Origin: Haliscomenobacter sp.
GTDB taxonomy: Bacteria; Bacteroidota; Bacteroidia; Chitinophagales; Saprospiraceae
Length of the DNA stretch: 64,000 bases
Reading direction: 5' to 3'
Assembly (NCBI GenBank): GCA_016713275.1
Contig: JADJPL010000006.1
Coordinates: 124,001-188,000, forward strand
Program-made: the position numbers and the translations under genes
Shown here: positions 43,405 through 52,900 of the stretch, piece after piece
Layout: every line of letters begins with the position of its first letter
How positions within the stretch are numbered: the first letter of the stretch is position 1
The notes under the pieces: model-generated
The model's database searches: none
Told to the model about the DNA's origin: nothing
The model's input: the letters and a program-made list of their open reading frames with translations, nothing else

Positions 43405-43760
43405 AGTCCATCAATACATCAAAAAATCACCGTTCAGACACATTCCCCCGTTGCGCCTGACGGCATTGCGAGTGGAGGGCAGTGAAAAAAAAGAGCGCCA
43501 GAGCAAGTAGCGTTTCCTGGTGCATGGATGGTTTTGTTGGCATGGTTCCTGGGGTTTTATAAAGCAATATAAACGATTTTAAAACAAATAGCAATAAATT
43601 AAAAAACAATTTGTATTTTTACTGAAAGAAAATCAAACAACTCCTCCAGTTATGAAAAAAGACCTGATCGTCGAACTTTTTGAAAAATTTGAGGCCGCCT
43701 GCTATCAAATGGAAGATACCGAGTGCTGGAGCGCGCGGGAATTGCAAACCATCCTCGGTT
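42999..43760. repeat. Duplicated segment, copy A
   Basis: Two blocks here are repeated downstream: 42999-43077 matches 45427-45504, and 43367-43760 matches 45507-45900. The 289 bases between the blocks, most of the GxxExxY gene, are missing from the second copy. The intergenic part and the first about 35 dinD codons are nearly identical, and the match weakens sharply after that. Both copies contain a short minus-strand frame (43427-43609; 45567-45749) with a signal-peptide-like TLLALALFFFTALHSQC. Confidence 0.75.
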
Positions 43761-44521
43761 ACGCGGATTGGCGCAATTTTCTCAATGCCGTAGAAAAAGC
43801 AAAAAACGCCTGCGAAGGAGCGGGCGAAAAAATCGAGCATCATTTCGTTGACGTCAACAAAATGATAGACCTCGCCAAAGGAGCGCAACGCCGCATCGAC
43901 GACATCGCCCTCACCCGTTACGCTTGCTACCTCATCGCCCAAAACGGCGACCCTACCAAAAAGCCGGAAATCGCCTTCGCCCAAACCTATTTTGCCGTGC
44001 AGACCCGCAGGCAGGAACTCATTGAGCAGCGCTTACTCGACCGCGACCGTGTGGGCGCGCGCGAAAAATTGTCCAAAACCGAAAACAAACTCTCCGGCAT
44101 TATTTACGAAAGGGGGGTAGATGAGAAAGGCTTCGGCATCATTCGCTCTGAAGGCGACACAGCCCTCTTCGGCGGGCGCAGCACCCAGGATATGAAACGC
44201 AAACTCGCCGTGCCGGACGGGCGTCCCTTAGCCGATTTCCTGCCCACGTTGACCATCAAAGCAAAGGACTTTGCCGCCGAACTGACCAGCCATAATGTGG
44301 TGGACAAAGACCTGCGCGGACAGTCGGATATTCAGCAGGAACACGTTGACAACAATCGCGCGGTGCGCAAAATACTCCACGAACGCGGCGTGAAACCGGA
44401 ACAACTCCCAGCCGCCGAAGACGTAAAAAAAGTGGAGCGCCGGATAAAGTCTGAGGAGAAAAAAGCACTTGAAAAACCGGAGAAGATCAAAACGCTGCCA
44501 CCTGATATGCCGATTGAATAA
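43652..44521 (+). CDS. dinD: DNA damage-inducible protein D
   Basis: 289 residues, close to the E. coli DinD length. The N-terminal part resembles BRO-N/anti-repressor domains (CWSARELQTILGYADWRNF, NAVEKAKNACEGAG). It is followed by the DinD hallmark TRYACYLIAQNGDPTKKPEI and AFAQTYFAVQTRRQE, then a helical C-terminus. DinD is an SOS-induced protein reported to inhibit RecA filaments. I do not see a clear LexA box in the upstream 247 bases. The last codons lie in a 30-bp tandem repeat. Two decayed dinD fragments lie downstream. Confidence 0.9.
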   Translation: MKKDLIVELFEKFEAACYQMEDTECWSARELQTILGYADWRNFLNAVEKAKNACEGAGEKIEHHFVDVNKMIDLAKGAQRRIDDIALTRYACYLIAQNGDPTKKPEIAFAQTYFAVQTRRQELIEQRLLDRDRVGAREKLSKTENKLSGIIYERGVDEKGFGIIRSEGDTALFGGRSTQDMKRKLAVPDGRPLADFLPTLTIKAKDFAAELTSHNVVDKDLRGQSDIQQEHVDNNRAVRKILHERGVKPEQLPAAEDVKKVERRIKSEEKKALEKPEKIKTLPPDMPIE

Positions 44522-44590
44522 ACATTACAGAAAATCATGTCGATTGAATAATCATGATAGAATCTCATGTCGATTATTGTTAAAATTTTC
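44508..44590. repeat. Three 30-bp direct repeats at the end of dinD
   Basis: Units begin at 44508, 44538 and 44568, each starting TGYCGATT. The first two continue GAATAA with about two thirds identity afterwards, and the third diverges after about 10 bases. They span the dinD stop codon and end about 25 bases before the DUF5131 gene, so they may act as operator-like or leader sequences for it. Confidence 0.55.
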
Positions 44591-44614
44591 GACATGAAGA
44601 CCACATCTATTGTT

Positions 44615-45364
44615 ATGGCGCAAACCACCATCGAATGGACCGAAGCCACCTGGAACCCTTCTACCGGTTGCAATAAGGTGAGTACCGGCTGCAAGCACTG
44701 TTACGCCGAAACCATGGCGCGCAGGCTGAAGGCAATGGGCGCTCCGGGGTATGAAAACGGATTTGAGTTTATGCTCATGCCGGAGCGACTGGACATGCCG
44801 TTGAAAATCCGCCGGCCTACCAAGTTTTTTGTCAACTCCATGAGCGATCTATTCCACGAGCAGATGCCTTTTGAATTCCTGGATCGGGTATTCGAGGTAA
44901 TCCGCCGTACACCCCAGCACAGTTACCAGGTATTGACCAAGCGGGAGGAGATCATGGCAGACTATTTCAAGCATAGAAGGGCGCCGGATAACGTATGGCT
45001 GGGAGTTTCCGTGGAAAATGCACAATACAAAAAACGTATGGAGGTACTGCGGGCCGTGGATGCCCGCATCCGCTTTTTGTCGATCGAGCCCTTATTAGGG
45101 CCTTTAGGCGAATTAGATTTGAGCGGGATACATTGGGTGATCGTGGGCGGCGAGAGCGGTCCGCGGGCGAGACCCATGTCGCCCTCATGGGCTATCGAGG
45201 TTCAGCGACAGTGCGACGCCCAAGGAGTGGCATTTTTCTTCAAGCAATGGGGCGCCTGGGGCGCCGACGGCGTGCGGCGAAGTAAAAAAGCCAACGGCCG
45301 GATACTGCTGGGGCAGGAGTGGAATGAGGAACCGGTTTTAATGGCGGGGAAGTCTAGGCCTTAA
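44615..45364 (+). CDS. DUF5131 / phage Gp37-Gp68 family protein
   Basis: 249 residues. The N-terminus has IEWTEATWNPSTGC and a Cys cluster C-x6-C-x2-C (CNKVSTGCKHCYAE), as in this phage-derived family with a radical-SAM-like fold. Further family motifs are FVNSMSDLFHE, WLGVSVENAQ, RFLSIEPLLGPL and VIVGGESGPRARPM, with FFKQWG near the end. The biochemical role is not established; members occur on phages and mobile islands. Starts at 44567 and 44594 are possible, but 44615 gives MAQTTIEWTEA, the usual N-terminus. Confidence 0.88.
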   Translation: MAQTTIEWTEATWNPSTGCNKVSTGCKHCYAETMARRLKAMGAPGYENGFEFMLMPERLDMPLKIRRPTKFFVNSMSDLFHEQMPFEFLDRVFEVIRRTPQHSYQVLTKREEIMADYFKHRRAPDNVWLGVSVENAQYKKRMEVLRAVDARIRFLSIEPLLGPLGELDLSGIHWVIVGGESGPRARPMSPSWAIEVQRQCDAQGVAFFFKQWGAWGADGVRRSKKANGRILLGQEWNEEPVLMAGKSRP

Positions 45365-45426
45365 GCAGATCGCAGGGGTAGCGCCTTCTGGTCTTTTTGT
45401 CTGAACTATGATTTATTTGATTTGGG

Positions 45427-45545
45427 GATTCCCTTGATTTTTTTGTTTAAAGGATTTATTGGTCAGGCGTTTGAATGGGAGGGATTTAGCGCCGAAGTTG
45501 ATCAGGAAGTGAGCGCAGCGTATTTGAATGCTTTGTTAATCATAG
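45427..45545 (-). pseudogene. GxxExxY gene remnant
   Basis: Only the C-terminal coding part (FKQKNQGNPQIK and stop) and the first codons of a GxxExxY gene remain; the middle 289 bases present in copy A are deleted. It is useful because it preserves what looks like the native C-terminus. The flanking gap 45365-45791 contains no other gene apart from the duplicated short signal-peptide-like frame at 45567-45749. Confidence 0.7.
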
Positions 45546-45900
45546 TCCATCAATACATCAAAAAAATCACAGTTCAGACACATTCCCCCGTTGCGCCTGA
45601 CTGCATTGCGAGTGGAGGGCAGTGAAAAAAAAGAGCGCCAGAGCAAGCAGCGTTTCCTGGTGCATGGGTGGTTTTGTTGGCATGGTTCCCGGGGTTTTAT
45701 AAAGCAATATAAACGATTTTAAAACAAATAGCAATAAACTAAAAAACAATTTGTATTTTTACTGAAAGAAAATCAAACAACTCCTCCGGTTATGAAAAAA
45801 GACCTGATCGTCGAACTTTTTGAAAAATTTGAGGCCGCCTGCTATCAAATGGAAGATACCGAGTGTTGGAGCGCGCGGGAATTGCAAACCATATTGGGCT
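45427..45900. repeat. Duplicated segment, copy B
   Basis: This is the second copy of the GxxExxY-dinD promoter segment described at 42999-43760. It carries the internal GxxExxY deletion and is nearly identical from about 45507 through the first 35 codons of the truncated dinD. Confidence 0.75.
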
Positions 45901-46115
45901 ATGCCAAATGGGACAATTTCCTCAATACCATCGAAAAGGCCAAAAACGCTTGCGAAGGAGCGGGCGAAAAAGTGGAGCATCATTTTGCCGACGTCGGGAA
46001 AATGATCGAACTTGCAGAGGGAGCACAACGCCAATTTCCTACCTACCCTGACCATCAAAGCCAAAGACTTCGCCGCCGACAGCCACAACGTAGTGGACAA
46101 GGACCTGCGATTCTT
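45792..46115 (+). pseudogene. dinD remnant with a large internal deletion
   Basis: Residues 1-76 match DinD, ending HHFADVGKMIELAEGAQR. The sequence then jumps, in another frame, to FLPTLTIKAKDFAADSHNVVDKDLR from the DinD C-terminal third. The central part, including the GDPTKKPEI hallmark, is missing. The first 35 codons are almost identical to the intact dinD, while residues 36-76 differ at several positions (KWDNFLNTIEKA against DWRNFLNAVEKA). This suggests a diverged second allele with a converted 5' end. Confidence 0.85.
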
Positions 46116-46195
46116 TAGCCTAATACCATCTGCTATAATTGGTGAAAATGCGTATAAAAGTTTAACTTGTATCCTCATGGAGAAATCCCGAAATC

Positions 46196-46618
46196 ATGGA
46201 ACAGGACATCCGTTGGCAACAAAGATTTTCGAATTTTAAAAAGGCATTGGGAAAACTGGCGGAGGGCGCAGCGATGGATATGGACCAACTCTCTGAACTT
46301 GAAAAAGAGGGCATGATTCAACGCTTCGAATACACGCATGAACTGGCCTGGAACACCCTGAAGGATTTTCTTCAATATGAAGGAGTTACGGAACCTGTTT
46401 TGGGGTCGAGAGATACCACCCGGGAAGCCTTTTCGGCGGGGTTAATACCTGCAGGCGCTATCTGGATGGACATGATAAAGGCCAGAAATCAGACCTCCCA
46501 TACTTATAACGAAGCCACGGCCAATGAAATCTTTGATAAGATCGTAACCGCTTTCCTGCCTTGCTTCCTGGATTTGGAAGAATTGTTGGAACAAAGACTG
46601 CAAAAATCAGACGGATGA
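46196..46618 (+). CDS. HEPN-domain protein, nucleotidyltransferase partner (HI0074-like)
   Basis: 140 residues, all-helical: MEQDIRWQQRFSNFKKALGKL, GMIQRFEYTHELAWNTLKDFL, SRDTTREAFSAGLI, and the HEPN RX4H motif in KARNQTSHTYNE, which is the RNase-type active site. HEPN/MNT pairs work as toxin-antitoxin systems; in studied cases the MNT partner neutralises the toxin by AMP addition to a Tyr near the RX4-6H motif, and a Tyr follows directly here (HTY). The stop overlaps the MNT start as ATGA, so expression is coupled. Confidence 0.9.
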   Translation: MEQDIRWQQRFSNFKKALGKLAEGAAMDMDQLSELEKEGMIQRFEYTHELAWNTLKDFLQYEGVTEPVLGSRDTTREAFSAGLIPAGAIWMDMIKARNQTSHTYNEATANEIFDKIVTAFLPCFLDLEELLEQRLQKSDG

Positions 46619-46935
46619 CATACGGCCTGAAAGAAGACACTATCGCCAGCATCAACGAGGTTTTCCAGCGTTTCCCCGACGTGGAACAAGCTATCCTGTA
46701 CGGCTCCCGTGCTATGGACCGGCAGCGCTACAACTCCGATATCGACATGACGCTCATAGGACCCAACCTGAATATGAGCATCCTCCTGCAGATCGAAACG
46801 GCACTCGACGACCTGCTCCTTCCATACAAGATCGATCTGTCCATTTTCCACAATATCGATAATGCCGGATTGATGGACCACATCAAAAGGGTGGGAAAGG
46901 TCTTTTTTGAAAGGGAAAAAGCAGCGATTTATTGA
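46615..46935 (+). CDS. MNT-type nucleotidyltransferase antitoxin (HI0073-like)
   Basis: 106 residues: a minimal nucleotidyltransferase with AILYGSRAMDRQRYNSDIDM, the GS-x10-D-x-D active site, and a later acidic residue in YKIDLSIF. It is the cognate antitoxin-type partner of the HEPN protein and overlaps it by four bases. The family's small size and the order toxin-then-MNT are normal. It is likely cytoplasmic, forming a hetero-oligomer with the HEPN partner. Confidence 0.9.
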   Translation: MTYGLKEDTIASINEVFQRFPDVEQAILYGSRAMDRQRYNSDIDMTLIGPNLNMSILLQIETALDDLLLPYKIDLSIFHNIDNAGLMDHIKRVGKVFFEREKAAIY

Positions 46936-46941
46936 AGAACC

Positions 46942-46985
46942 TGGCGACCCCACCAAAAAGCCGGAAATCCCCTTTACCCACCCCC
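46942..46985 (+). pseudogene. Short dinD fragment (GDPTKKPEI motif)
   Basis: Directly after the MNT gene a stretch reads GDPTKKPEIPFTHPQG, the DinD hallmark that is missing from the remnant at 45792. It aligns at the DNA level with 43944-43986 with only scattered differences. It is the third dinD-derived piece in the island and marks sequence shuffling around the HEPN/MNT pair. Confidence 0.65.
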
Positions 46986-46997
46986 AAGGCATACCCA

Positions 46998-47600
46998 TCA
47001 ACGGTTTAACTCAATGGTTCCGTTTTGGATGAGCGAGAGTTTGGTGTCCATATCTTCCGTACAGGAAATGGCGCAGGTATGGAAATTGTAAAATTCCGTC
47101 ATTTTGTCCCCTTCGGAATTGCCTGCGGATGCGTTATCCTGAACTTTGATCCAGATCTTATGGCCAACTTCCACTTTCGTACCGTCGATAAAGGTCTCGC
47201 CGGCTACCTCGGTGATGACGATGGTTAAAATAACCGTTTTTCCATCGGAGAGCACATTCATACAATCAATGGCGCCGCGGATAAGGCCATCCTGACCAGC
47301 GCCTCTGGATTCAAAGTCGCCCGTTACTGCTCCGAACGGATCGGTCTGCGCGAAGAAAGAAAATTCCTGGGTGATTCCGTTCAGGCCACCCAGCAGAAGG
47401 GCGCCCTTTCCACTGATATAAGGCCCTTTCCTTGGCGTTTTTTTTGGCGTTTCCGTCAAAATTCCCCGGTTTTGCAGCGACTGCAATTCCTCTGTCCCCG
47501 ATAGGAAGCTGCTTTCTTCTTCACAACTGAAAACAACCATAAATACGACGGCAATCAGCGCGAAAACTCCGAAATTCCATTTTGAGTTGTTCATATTCAT
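46998..47600 (-). CDS. Lipoprotein of unknown function
   Basis: 200 residues, starting MNMNNSKWNFGVFALIAVVF with lipobox VFSC followed by EEESS, consistent with outer-membrane sorting in Bacteroidota. The mature part has LLLGGLNGITQEFSFFAQ and a central FIDGTKVEVGHKIWIKV, probably beta-rich, and a Cys pair near the end (FHTCAISC). No family is recognised. It is convergent with the MNT gene and divergent from the next secreted-protein gene. Confidence 0.75.
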   Translation of the reverse strand: MNMNNSKWNFGVFALIAVVFMVVFSCEEESSFLSGTEELQSLQNRGILTETPKKTPRKGPYISGKGALLLGGLNGITQEFSFFAQTDPFGAVTGDFESRGAGQDGLIRGAIDCMNVLSDGKTVILTIVITEVAGETFIDGTKVEVGHKIWIKVQDNASAGNSEGDKMTEFYNFHTCAISCTEDMDTKLSLIQNGTIELNR

Positions 47601-48003
47601 TGGCAGTTAAAAAAAACGGGTATTCCATTAAGTTTTTCCCGAATTAAAATGAGTTGATTTTCTCCTTTGGCCCCTAATTTAGTATGTTTTTTTGGAATAA
47701 TGCCCAAAATTATTCTGACCCTGCCTGCCTCCGCGAATGCAACCTTTCTTTAAGCCCAACCTGGTGGGCTATCTTCCAATAGCCCGCTTTCCGGAAAGCG
47801 GCGTGGCCCAAAGGGCCCTTATTTGCCCCTCCCCGCTCCTCCAAAAACCGAACCAAGCCGTTCAAAAAACCCGGAAACCAGCCCAAACAACCAATATTTC
47901 CCCATCCCCCTGAAATCGCCCCTAAATTTGTGTCGTAATCAGAAAGAAACGCAATCACTAATCACTAACCACTAATCACAAACCTTTTTTAAAACCTTGC
48001 ACT
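47601..48003. other. Intergenic region with small palindromes and a 7-bp repeat
   Basis: No gene is seen. GGGCTAT and ATAGCCC (47766-47785), GCTTTCCGGAAAGC (47786-47799) and GGCCCAAAGGGCC (about 47805-47818) form three adjacent hairpins. A tandem AATCACT/AACCACT repeat lies at about 47955-47985, just before the next start codon. The AT-rich part at 47610-47710 probably carries the promoter of the minus-strand lipoprotein. Confidence 0.45.
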
Positions 48004-48713
48004 ATGAAAACTACAATCAAACTTTCGCTGGCTCTTGCAGCCGCAATCCTTGTTTTGCTCAGGCTCCAACGCACAGGTATCCGGCAACTCGTACGCTGGT
48101 GGCGACCGCAACCAGGGCGACCTCGACAAACTCCAGCAATCCGTGGGGTAACCATCAACCTGGAGACCATCCTGCAACTCAACGGACCGAAAGACGCTAA
48201 CGTCGCGTTCATCTTCGACGAAATCGAAGAGTTCAAAAAAGGCATCCGCGGAGAAGATCCTACCATGAACGGACTGTACAAGAGCGCTGGCGTAACCAAT
48301 GGCGTTCAAAATTTCAGCGTAGCCGCTACCGTAAACTGGAAACTCGACTGGCGTCTGGACGGCGATGAGGTGCTGGGTGTGAACGCGGGGGCGAGCGCAA
48401 GCAAACCCTGCCGAACAACGTGGGCGCCAAGTTCGCTACCGACAGCAGAATCAACCGCCCAACCGACGAAGGCGCCGTAGCTCTGAGCAGCAAAGACTTC
48501 ACCGTCATCAAGCGTGCCGGCGACTTAAGCAACATCGGCGACCACGACGACAACCAGTTCAGCGTAGCTTGGCGGGTAGGTACGATGGAGCGCGCCAACA
48601 GCGCCACCCCTTCGATGAACGGCGCCAGCCTGCTGGAGCAGAAGATCGGTTCCGAGTCGTTCAAGTTCGAGGTGGTCTTCACCTTGTCCCAGGACGATCC
48701 TTGGGTGAAATAA
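48004..48713 (+). CDS. Secreted protein of unknown function, frame broken
   Basis: About 235 residues when joined. MKTTIKLSLALAAAILVLL is a signal peptide. The protein then continues in another frame as SNAQVSGNSYAGGDRNQGDL, returns to the first frame at TINLETILQLNGPKDANVAF, and ends in the other frame with GAKFATDSRINRPTDEG to DDPWVK. Breaks lie near 48060, 48150 and 48405. The mature part resembles small secreted Bacteroidota proteins with a beta-sandwich look, but I cannot name a family. A strong terminator follows. Confidence 0.65.
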
Positions 48714-48740
48714 TCTAAAAGGAGAGAGGTAACTACATCG

Positions 48741-48772
48741 AGGGTGGCTTCCGTAATGGGAGCTGCCCTTTT
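48741..48772 (+). terminator. Rho-independent terminator
   Basis: AGGGTGGCTTCC and GGGAGCTGCCCT form a 12-pair stem (three G-U) with loop GTAAT, followed by TTTT. It lies 27 bases after the secreted-protein gene and 48 bases before the oxidoreductase gene, so it separates the carbohydrate cluster from the unit before it. Confidence 0.75.
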
Positions 48773-48819
48773 GCCGTTTTGCCTTCCCGTTTTTCCAAAC
48801 AATTCCTATCTTCCCTTCC

Positions 48820-49851
48820 ATGAAAAAGATCTCTGATTCTGAAGTCCGCTGGGGCGTACTGGGCGTGGGCAACGTCTGCGAAGTGAAGTCGGCGCCTGCC
48901 ATGCAGCTTGTTCCGAACAGCCGCCTGGTGGCGGTGATGCGCCGGGACGAAGCCAAAGTCCGGGACTACGCTCGGCGCCACGGGGTGGGCAAGTGGTATA
49001 CCCGAGCGGAGGACCTCGTCGACGACTCCGAGGTCAACGCGGTGTATATTGCTACGCCGCCGCACCTGCATTTGCCCTTGGCCCGGCTCGCCGCTGCTGC
49101 GGGCAAGCCCGTTTACGTCGAAAAGCCCATGGCCCGCACCCACGCCGAATGCCTGGAGATGATCGCCGCTTGCGAACAGGCCGGCGTGCCGCTTTACGTC
49201 GCGTATTACCGCCGGGCGCTGCCGCATTTCCTGCAGATCAAAGCCCTGCTGGAGGAGGGCGCGATCGGGGAGGTCCGCACGGTACACATCGATATGAAAC
49301 AGGCGCTGAGGGCCGACCTGGCCGCCCAGACCGAGACCAACTGGCGGGTGCTTCCCGAGTTCGCTGGCGGCGGGTACTTCTACGACCTCGCCTCCCACCA
49401 GCTCGATTTACTCGATTTTTTCTTCGGTCCCATTGTTCAGGCCGGCGGGTTTTCGGCCAATCAGGCAGGCGCTTACCCTGCCGAGGACCTCGTGACCGGC
49501 AGTTTTGTCTTCGAAACCGGCGTGCTGGGCAGCGGCAACTGGTGTTTCACCACTGCGGAAGCCTCGGAAACCGACGAAACCATTATTTACGGCGCCAAGG
49601 GGCATATCCGCTACGCCACCTTCGGCCCCGGGCCTTTTTATTTGAAGACTGACGGCCAAAGCGAGCAGCTTTTTCCCATCGAATTGCCCAAACACATCCA
49701 GCAACCCCTGATCGCGCGCATCGTTGGCGACCTGCTCGGTACGGATACCTGCCCCAGCACCGGCGTCACCGGAGCGCGGACGAATTGGGCGATGGAGCGG
49801 CTGAGCAGGGAAAAAATGTCCCTTTGCCCGATCGGTAAAAATGTGCTGTAA
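48820..49851 (+). CDS. Gfo/Idh/MocA family NAD(P)-dependent oxidoreductase
   Basis: 343 residues. The Rossmann N-terminus has WGVLGVGNVCEV and VNAVYIATPPHLHLPLA, with the family EKP motif in KPVYVEKPMARTHAE. The C-terminal alpha/beta domain has GGGYFYDLASHQLDLLDFFFG, where the HQLD region supplies the usual catalytic His/Asp. Such enzymes oxidise or reduce a sugar or cyclitol hydroxyl in the cytoplasm. The position at the head of the carbohydrate cluster suggests it processes an imported sugar. The substrate cannot be read from the sequence. Confidence 0.92.
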   Translation: MKKISDSEVRWGVLGVGNVCEVKSAPAMQLVPNSRLVAVMRRDEAKVRDYARRHGVGKWYTRAEDLVDDSEVNAVYIATPPHLHLPLARLAAAAGKPVYVEKPMARTHAECLEMIAACEQAGVPLYVAYYRRALPHFLQIKALLEEGAIGEVRTVHIDMKQALRADLAAQTETNWRVLPEFAGGGYFYDLASHQLDLLDFFFGPIVQAGGFSANQAGAYPAEDLVTGSFVFETGVLGSGNWCFTTAEASETDETIIYGAKGHIRYATFGPGPFYLKTDGQSEQLFPIELPKHIQQPLIARIVGDLLGTDTCPSTGVTGARTNWAMERLSREKMSLCPIGKNVL

Positions 49852-49976
49852 TGGGTACCTATTTTGTTCCGGGCGGTGTCCAATAAGCATATCCAATACG
49901 TTGCAGCGGCGCTAGGACCGGCGAAGACCGAAAGCCAGGCGCCCGCGGGTGTTTCGTTTAACTTAAAAGCGCTTTG

Positions 49977-52900
49977 ATGATGAACTCCCACGCCAAAATT
50001 TGGGAAGAAACGGTGCTCTTGCCGACCTACGAAACCGGCGCTCCGGAAAAGAATCCGCTTTTTCTGGAAAACCGCGTGTACCAGGGCAGTTCGGGAGAGG
50101 TATACCCCAAACCGGTGGTCGAACGCATAGCGGATCATCCTTCCGATAAAGCCTGGCAAGCCGTCTTTTTAGAGAACGCCTACCTGAAAATCATGATTCT
50201 GCCCCAGTTGGGCGGGCGGATACAAATGGCTTACGACAAAACCCGGCAGCGGCATTTTATTTATTACAATGAAGTGATCAAACCCGCTTTGGTGGGCCTG
50301 ACCGGCCCCTGGATCTCCGGCGGCATCGAGTTCAACTGGCCTCAGCACCACCGGCCCTCTACCTTCGAACCCCTGGAGTACCTCCTCGAAGCGCATTCCG
50401 ACGGGAGCAAAACGGTTTGGTGCAGCGAGATCGACCGCATGCACCGCACCAAAGGCATGGCCGGATTTACGTTGTATCCGGACAAAGCCTACCTCGAGAT
50501 CAAGGTCAAGCTCTTCAACCGGACGCCCCTGCCCCAAACGTTCTTGTGGTGGGCCAACCCGGCGCTCCACGTCAACGACTACTACCAGTCGGTGTTCCCT
50601 CCGGATGTCCACGCGGTATTCGATCACGGGAAGCGCGACGTGTCGGCCTTCCCCATCGCGCGGGGAACCTATTACAAAGTGGATTATTCCGCCGGCGTGG
50701 ATATTTCCCGGTACAAAAACATTCCCGTCCCTACTTCCTATATGGCCGTTAACTCCCGCTACGACTTTGTCGGCGGGTATGAGCACGATTCCAAAGGCGG
50801 CATCCTGCACGTAGCCAACCGCCACCTCTCTCCAGGCAAAAAGCAGTGGACCTGGGGGAACGGCGATTTCGGGTACGCCTGGGACCGAAACCTGACCGAC
50901 CGCAACGGACCCTATGTGGAGCTCATGTGCGGGGTCTACACCGATAACCAGCCCGACTTTAGCTGGCTGTATCCCTATGAAGAAAAAGCTTTTACCCAGT
51001 ATTTCATGCCCTACCACGAACTGGGCATGGTTAAAAATGCGACCAAAGACGCTTTCCTCAATCTGGAGCTATCCGACGGGATCGCAGCGATCAAGGTCTT
51101 GAGTACGGCCCATTATCCCGGCGCCGCCGTAACCCTGTACTACCAGGGCGAGATCCTGTTTCAGGAAAAAAGGGACCTCTCTCCGGAGGCCCACGCGGAG
51201 TGCTCCTGCCCGGTTCCTCCTGCCGCAGCCCTGCACGAACTCTACCTGGAGGTCAAAGAAGCCGGCGGCAGGGTGCTGGCGGATTGGCAACCCGAAGCGC
51301 CGGGAGCTAAACCGCTCCCGGAAGCCGCCAAAGCCGCCAAGCTCCCTCCGGAGGTTGGGGCTGTGGAAGCGCTGTACCTCCATGGCCTGCACCTGGAGCA
51401 GTACCGCCACGCGACCTACCGACCGGAAGCGTACTACCTGGAAGGCCTTCGCCGGGAGCCCGGCAGCGTGTGTTGCAACAAAGCCATGGGGCTCCTTTGC
51501 TTGCGCAAAGGAGATTATGAACCGGCGGCCGCGTATTTTCAAACCGCAGGGGCTACCCTCACCCAGCGCAATCCCAACCCCAACGACGGGGAGCCCTATT
51601 TCTACCTGGGGCAAGCGCTCGAAGGCCTCGGTAAAGACGACGAAGCCTACGCCGCCTACTATAAATCTGTCTGGAATGCCTATTGTATGGATACCGGCTA
51701 TTTTCACCTGGCCCGGATCGCCGCCAAAAGGAAAAACTGGACAGAAGCGCTGGACCTGGTTAACCGCGCCCTTGATAGAAACCAAAACCACCATAAAGCC
51801 AGAACCCTTAAAACCTATCTGGGGATCAAACTGGGCGGGGGGAACCATCTCAACGCCTTTATGGCCGAAAGTCTGGAACGGGACCCCTTCAATATCGGCG
51901 TCCTTTTTCTGGATTATTCCCGCACCGAAGACCCCGGCGAGCGGGAGGGCAAGCTCCAGACAATTCAGGCGCGCACGATCGGCAACATCCACACCTACAT
52001 CGAGTATGCCCTCGACCTGGCTGCTTTCGGAGCGTACGCGGAGGCCGTGGAGTTGCTGGAGGTGGGCATCGCCCGGCAAAAAGGACCGGTGTATCCGATG
52101 GCATGGTATTTCCTGGCGGCGTTCAAAACCCGTTCGGGCGAAGCGGCCGAAGCCTTCTGGAACCAGGCAGCGCAAGCCTGTCCTGATTTCTGTTTCCCCA
52201 ACAAGGTGGAAGAATTAAGCGTCCTGCAGCTGGCTATCGAGCGCAACCCCGGCGATGCCAAGGCGCCGTACTACCTGGGAAACTATCGCTATGCCAACCG
52301 GCAATACGCCGAAGCCAGAGCCGCCTGGGAGCGCTCCATCGCGTTGGACGCCCATTTCCCTACCCCGCACCGAAACCTGGCCTTGGCGTATTTCAATAAA
52401 TTCAACGATGCGCAACGCGCAGTAGACGCGCTCGAACGCGCGTTTGCCCTCGATCCCACCGATGCCCGGGTGTTCATGGAATTGGACCAGTTGCACAAGA
52501 AAATCAACACCCCGCCCGAGGAGCGGCTGCGCCGCCTGGAAAGGCATCTGGATCTGGTGGCCCAGCGCGACGACCTCTACGTGGAGCGCGCGGCGTTGCT
52601 CAACCTGACCGGCGCGTGCCAGCAAGCGCTTGACCTTCTGACCAGGCGGCTGTTTCACCCATGGGAAGGGGGCGAAGGCAAAGTGACCGGCCAGTATACC
52701 CTGGCCTTGACCGAACTCGCCAAAGCCAGCCTGCGCCAGGGCAACCCGGAGGAAAGCATCCGCCTGCTCCGGCAATCCTCGTCTACCCCCCCAACCTGGG
52801 GGAGGGCAAACTGTCGGGCGCCCAGGAAAACGACACGTATTACTGGCTTGGGGTAGCTTATCGCCAGGCAGGACAAGCTGCCGAAGCTTCCCAATGCCTG

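Noticed and set aside
42994..46997. A complete integrative element with attachment sites at mnmE
   Set aside because: No integrase and no duplicated mnmE end were found, so only the hotspot hypothesis is kept.
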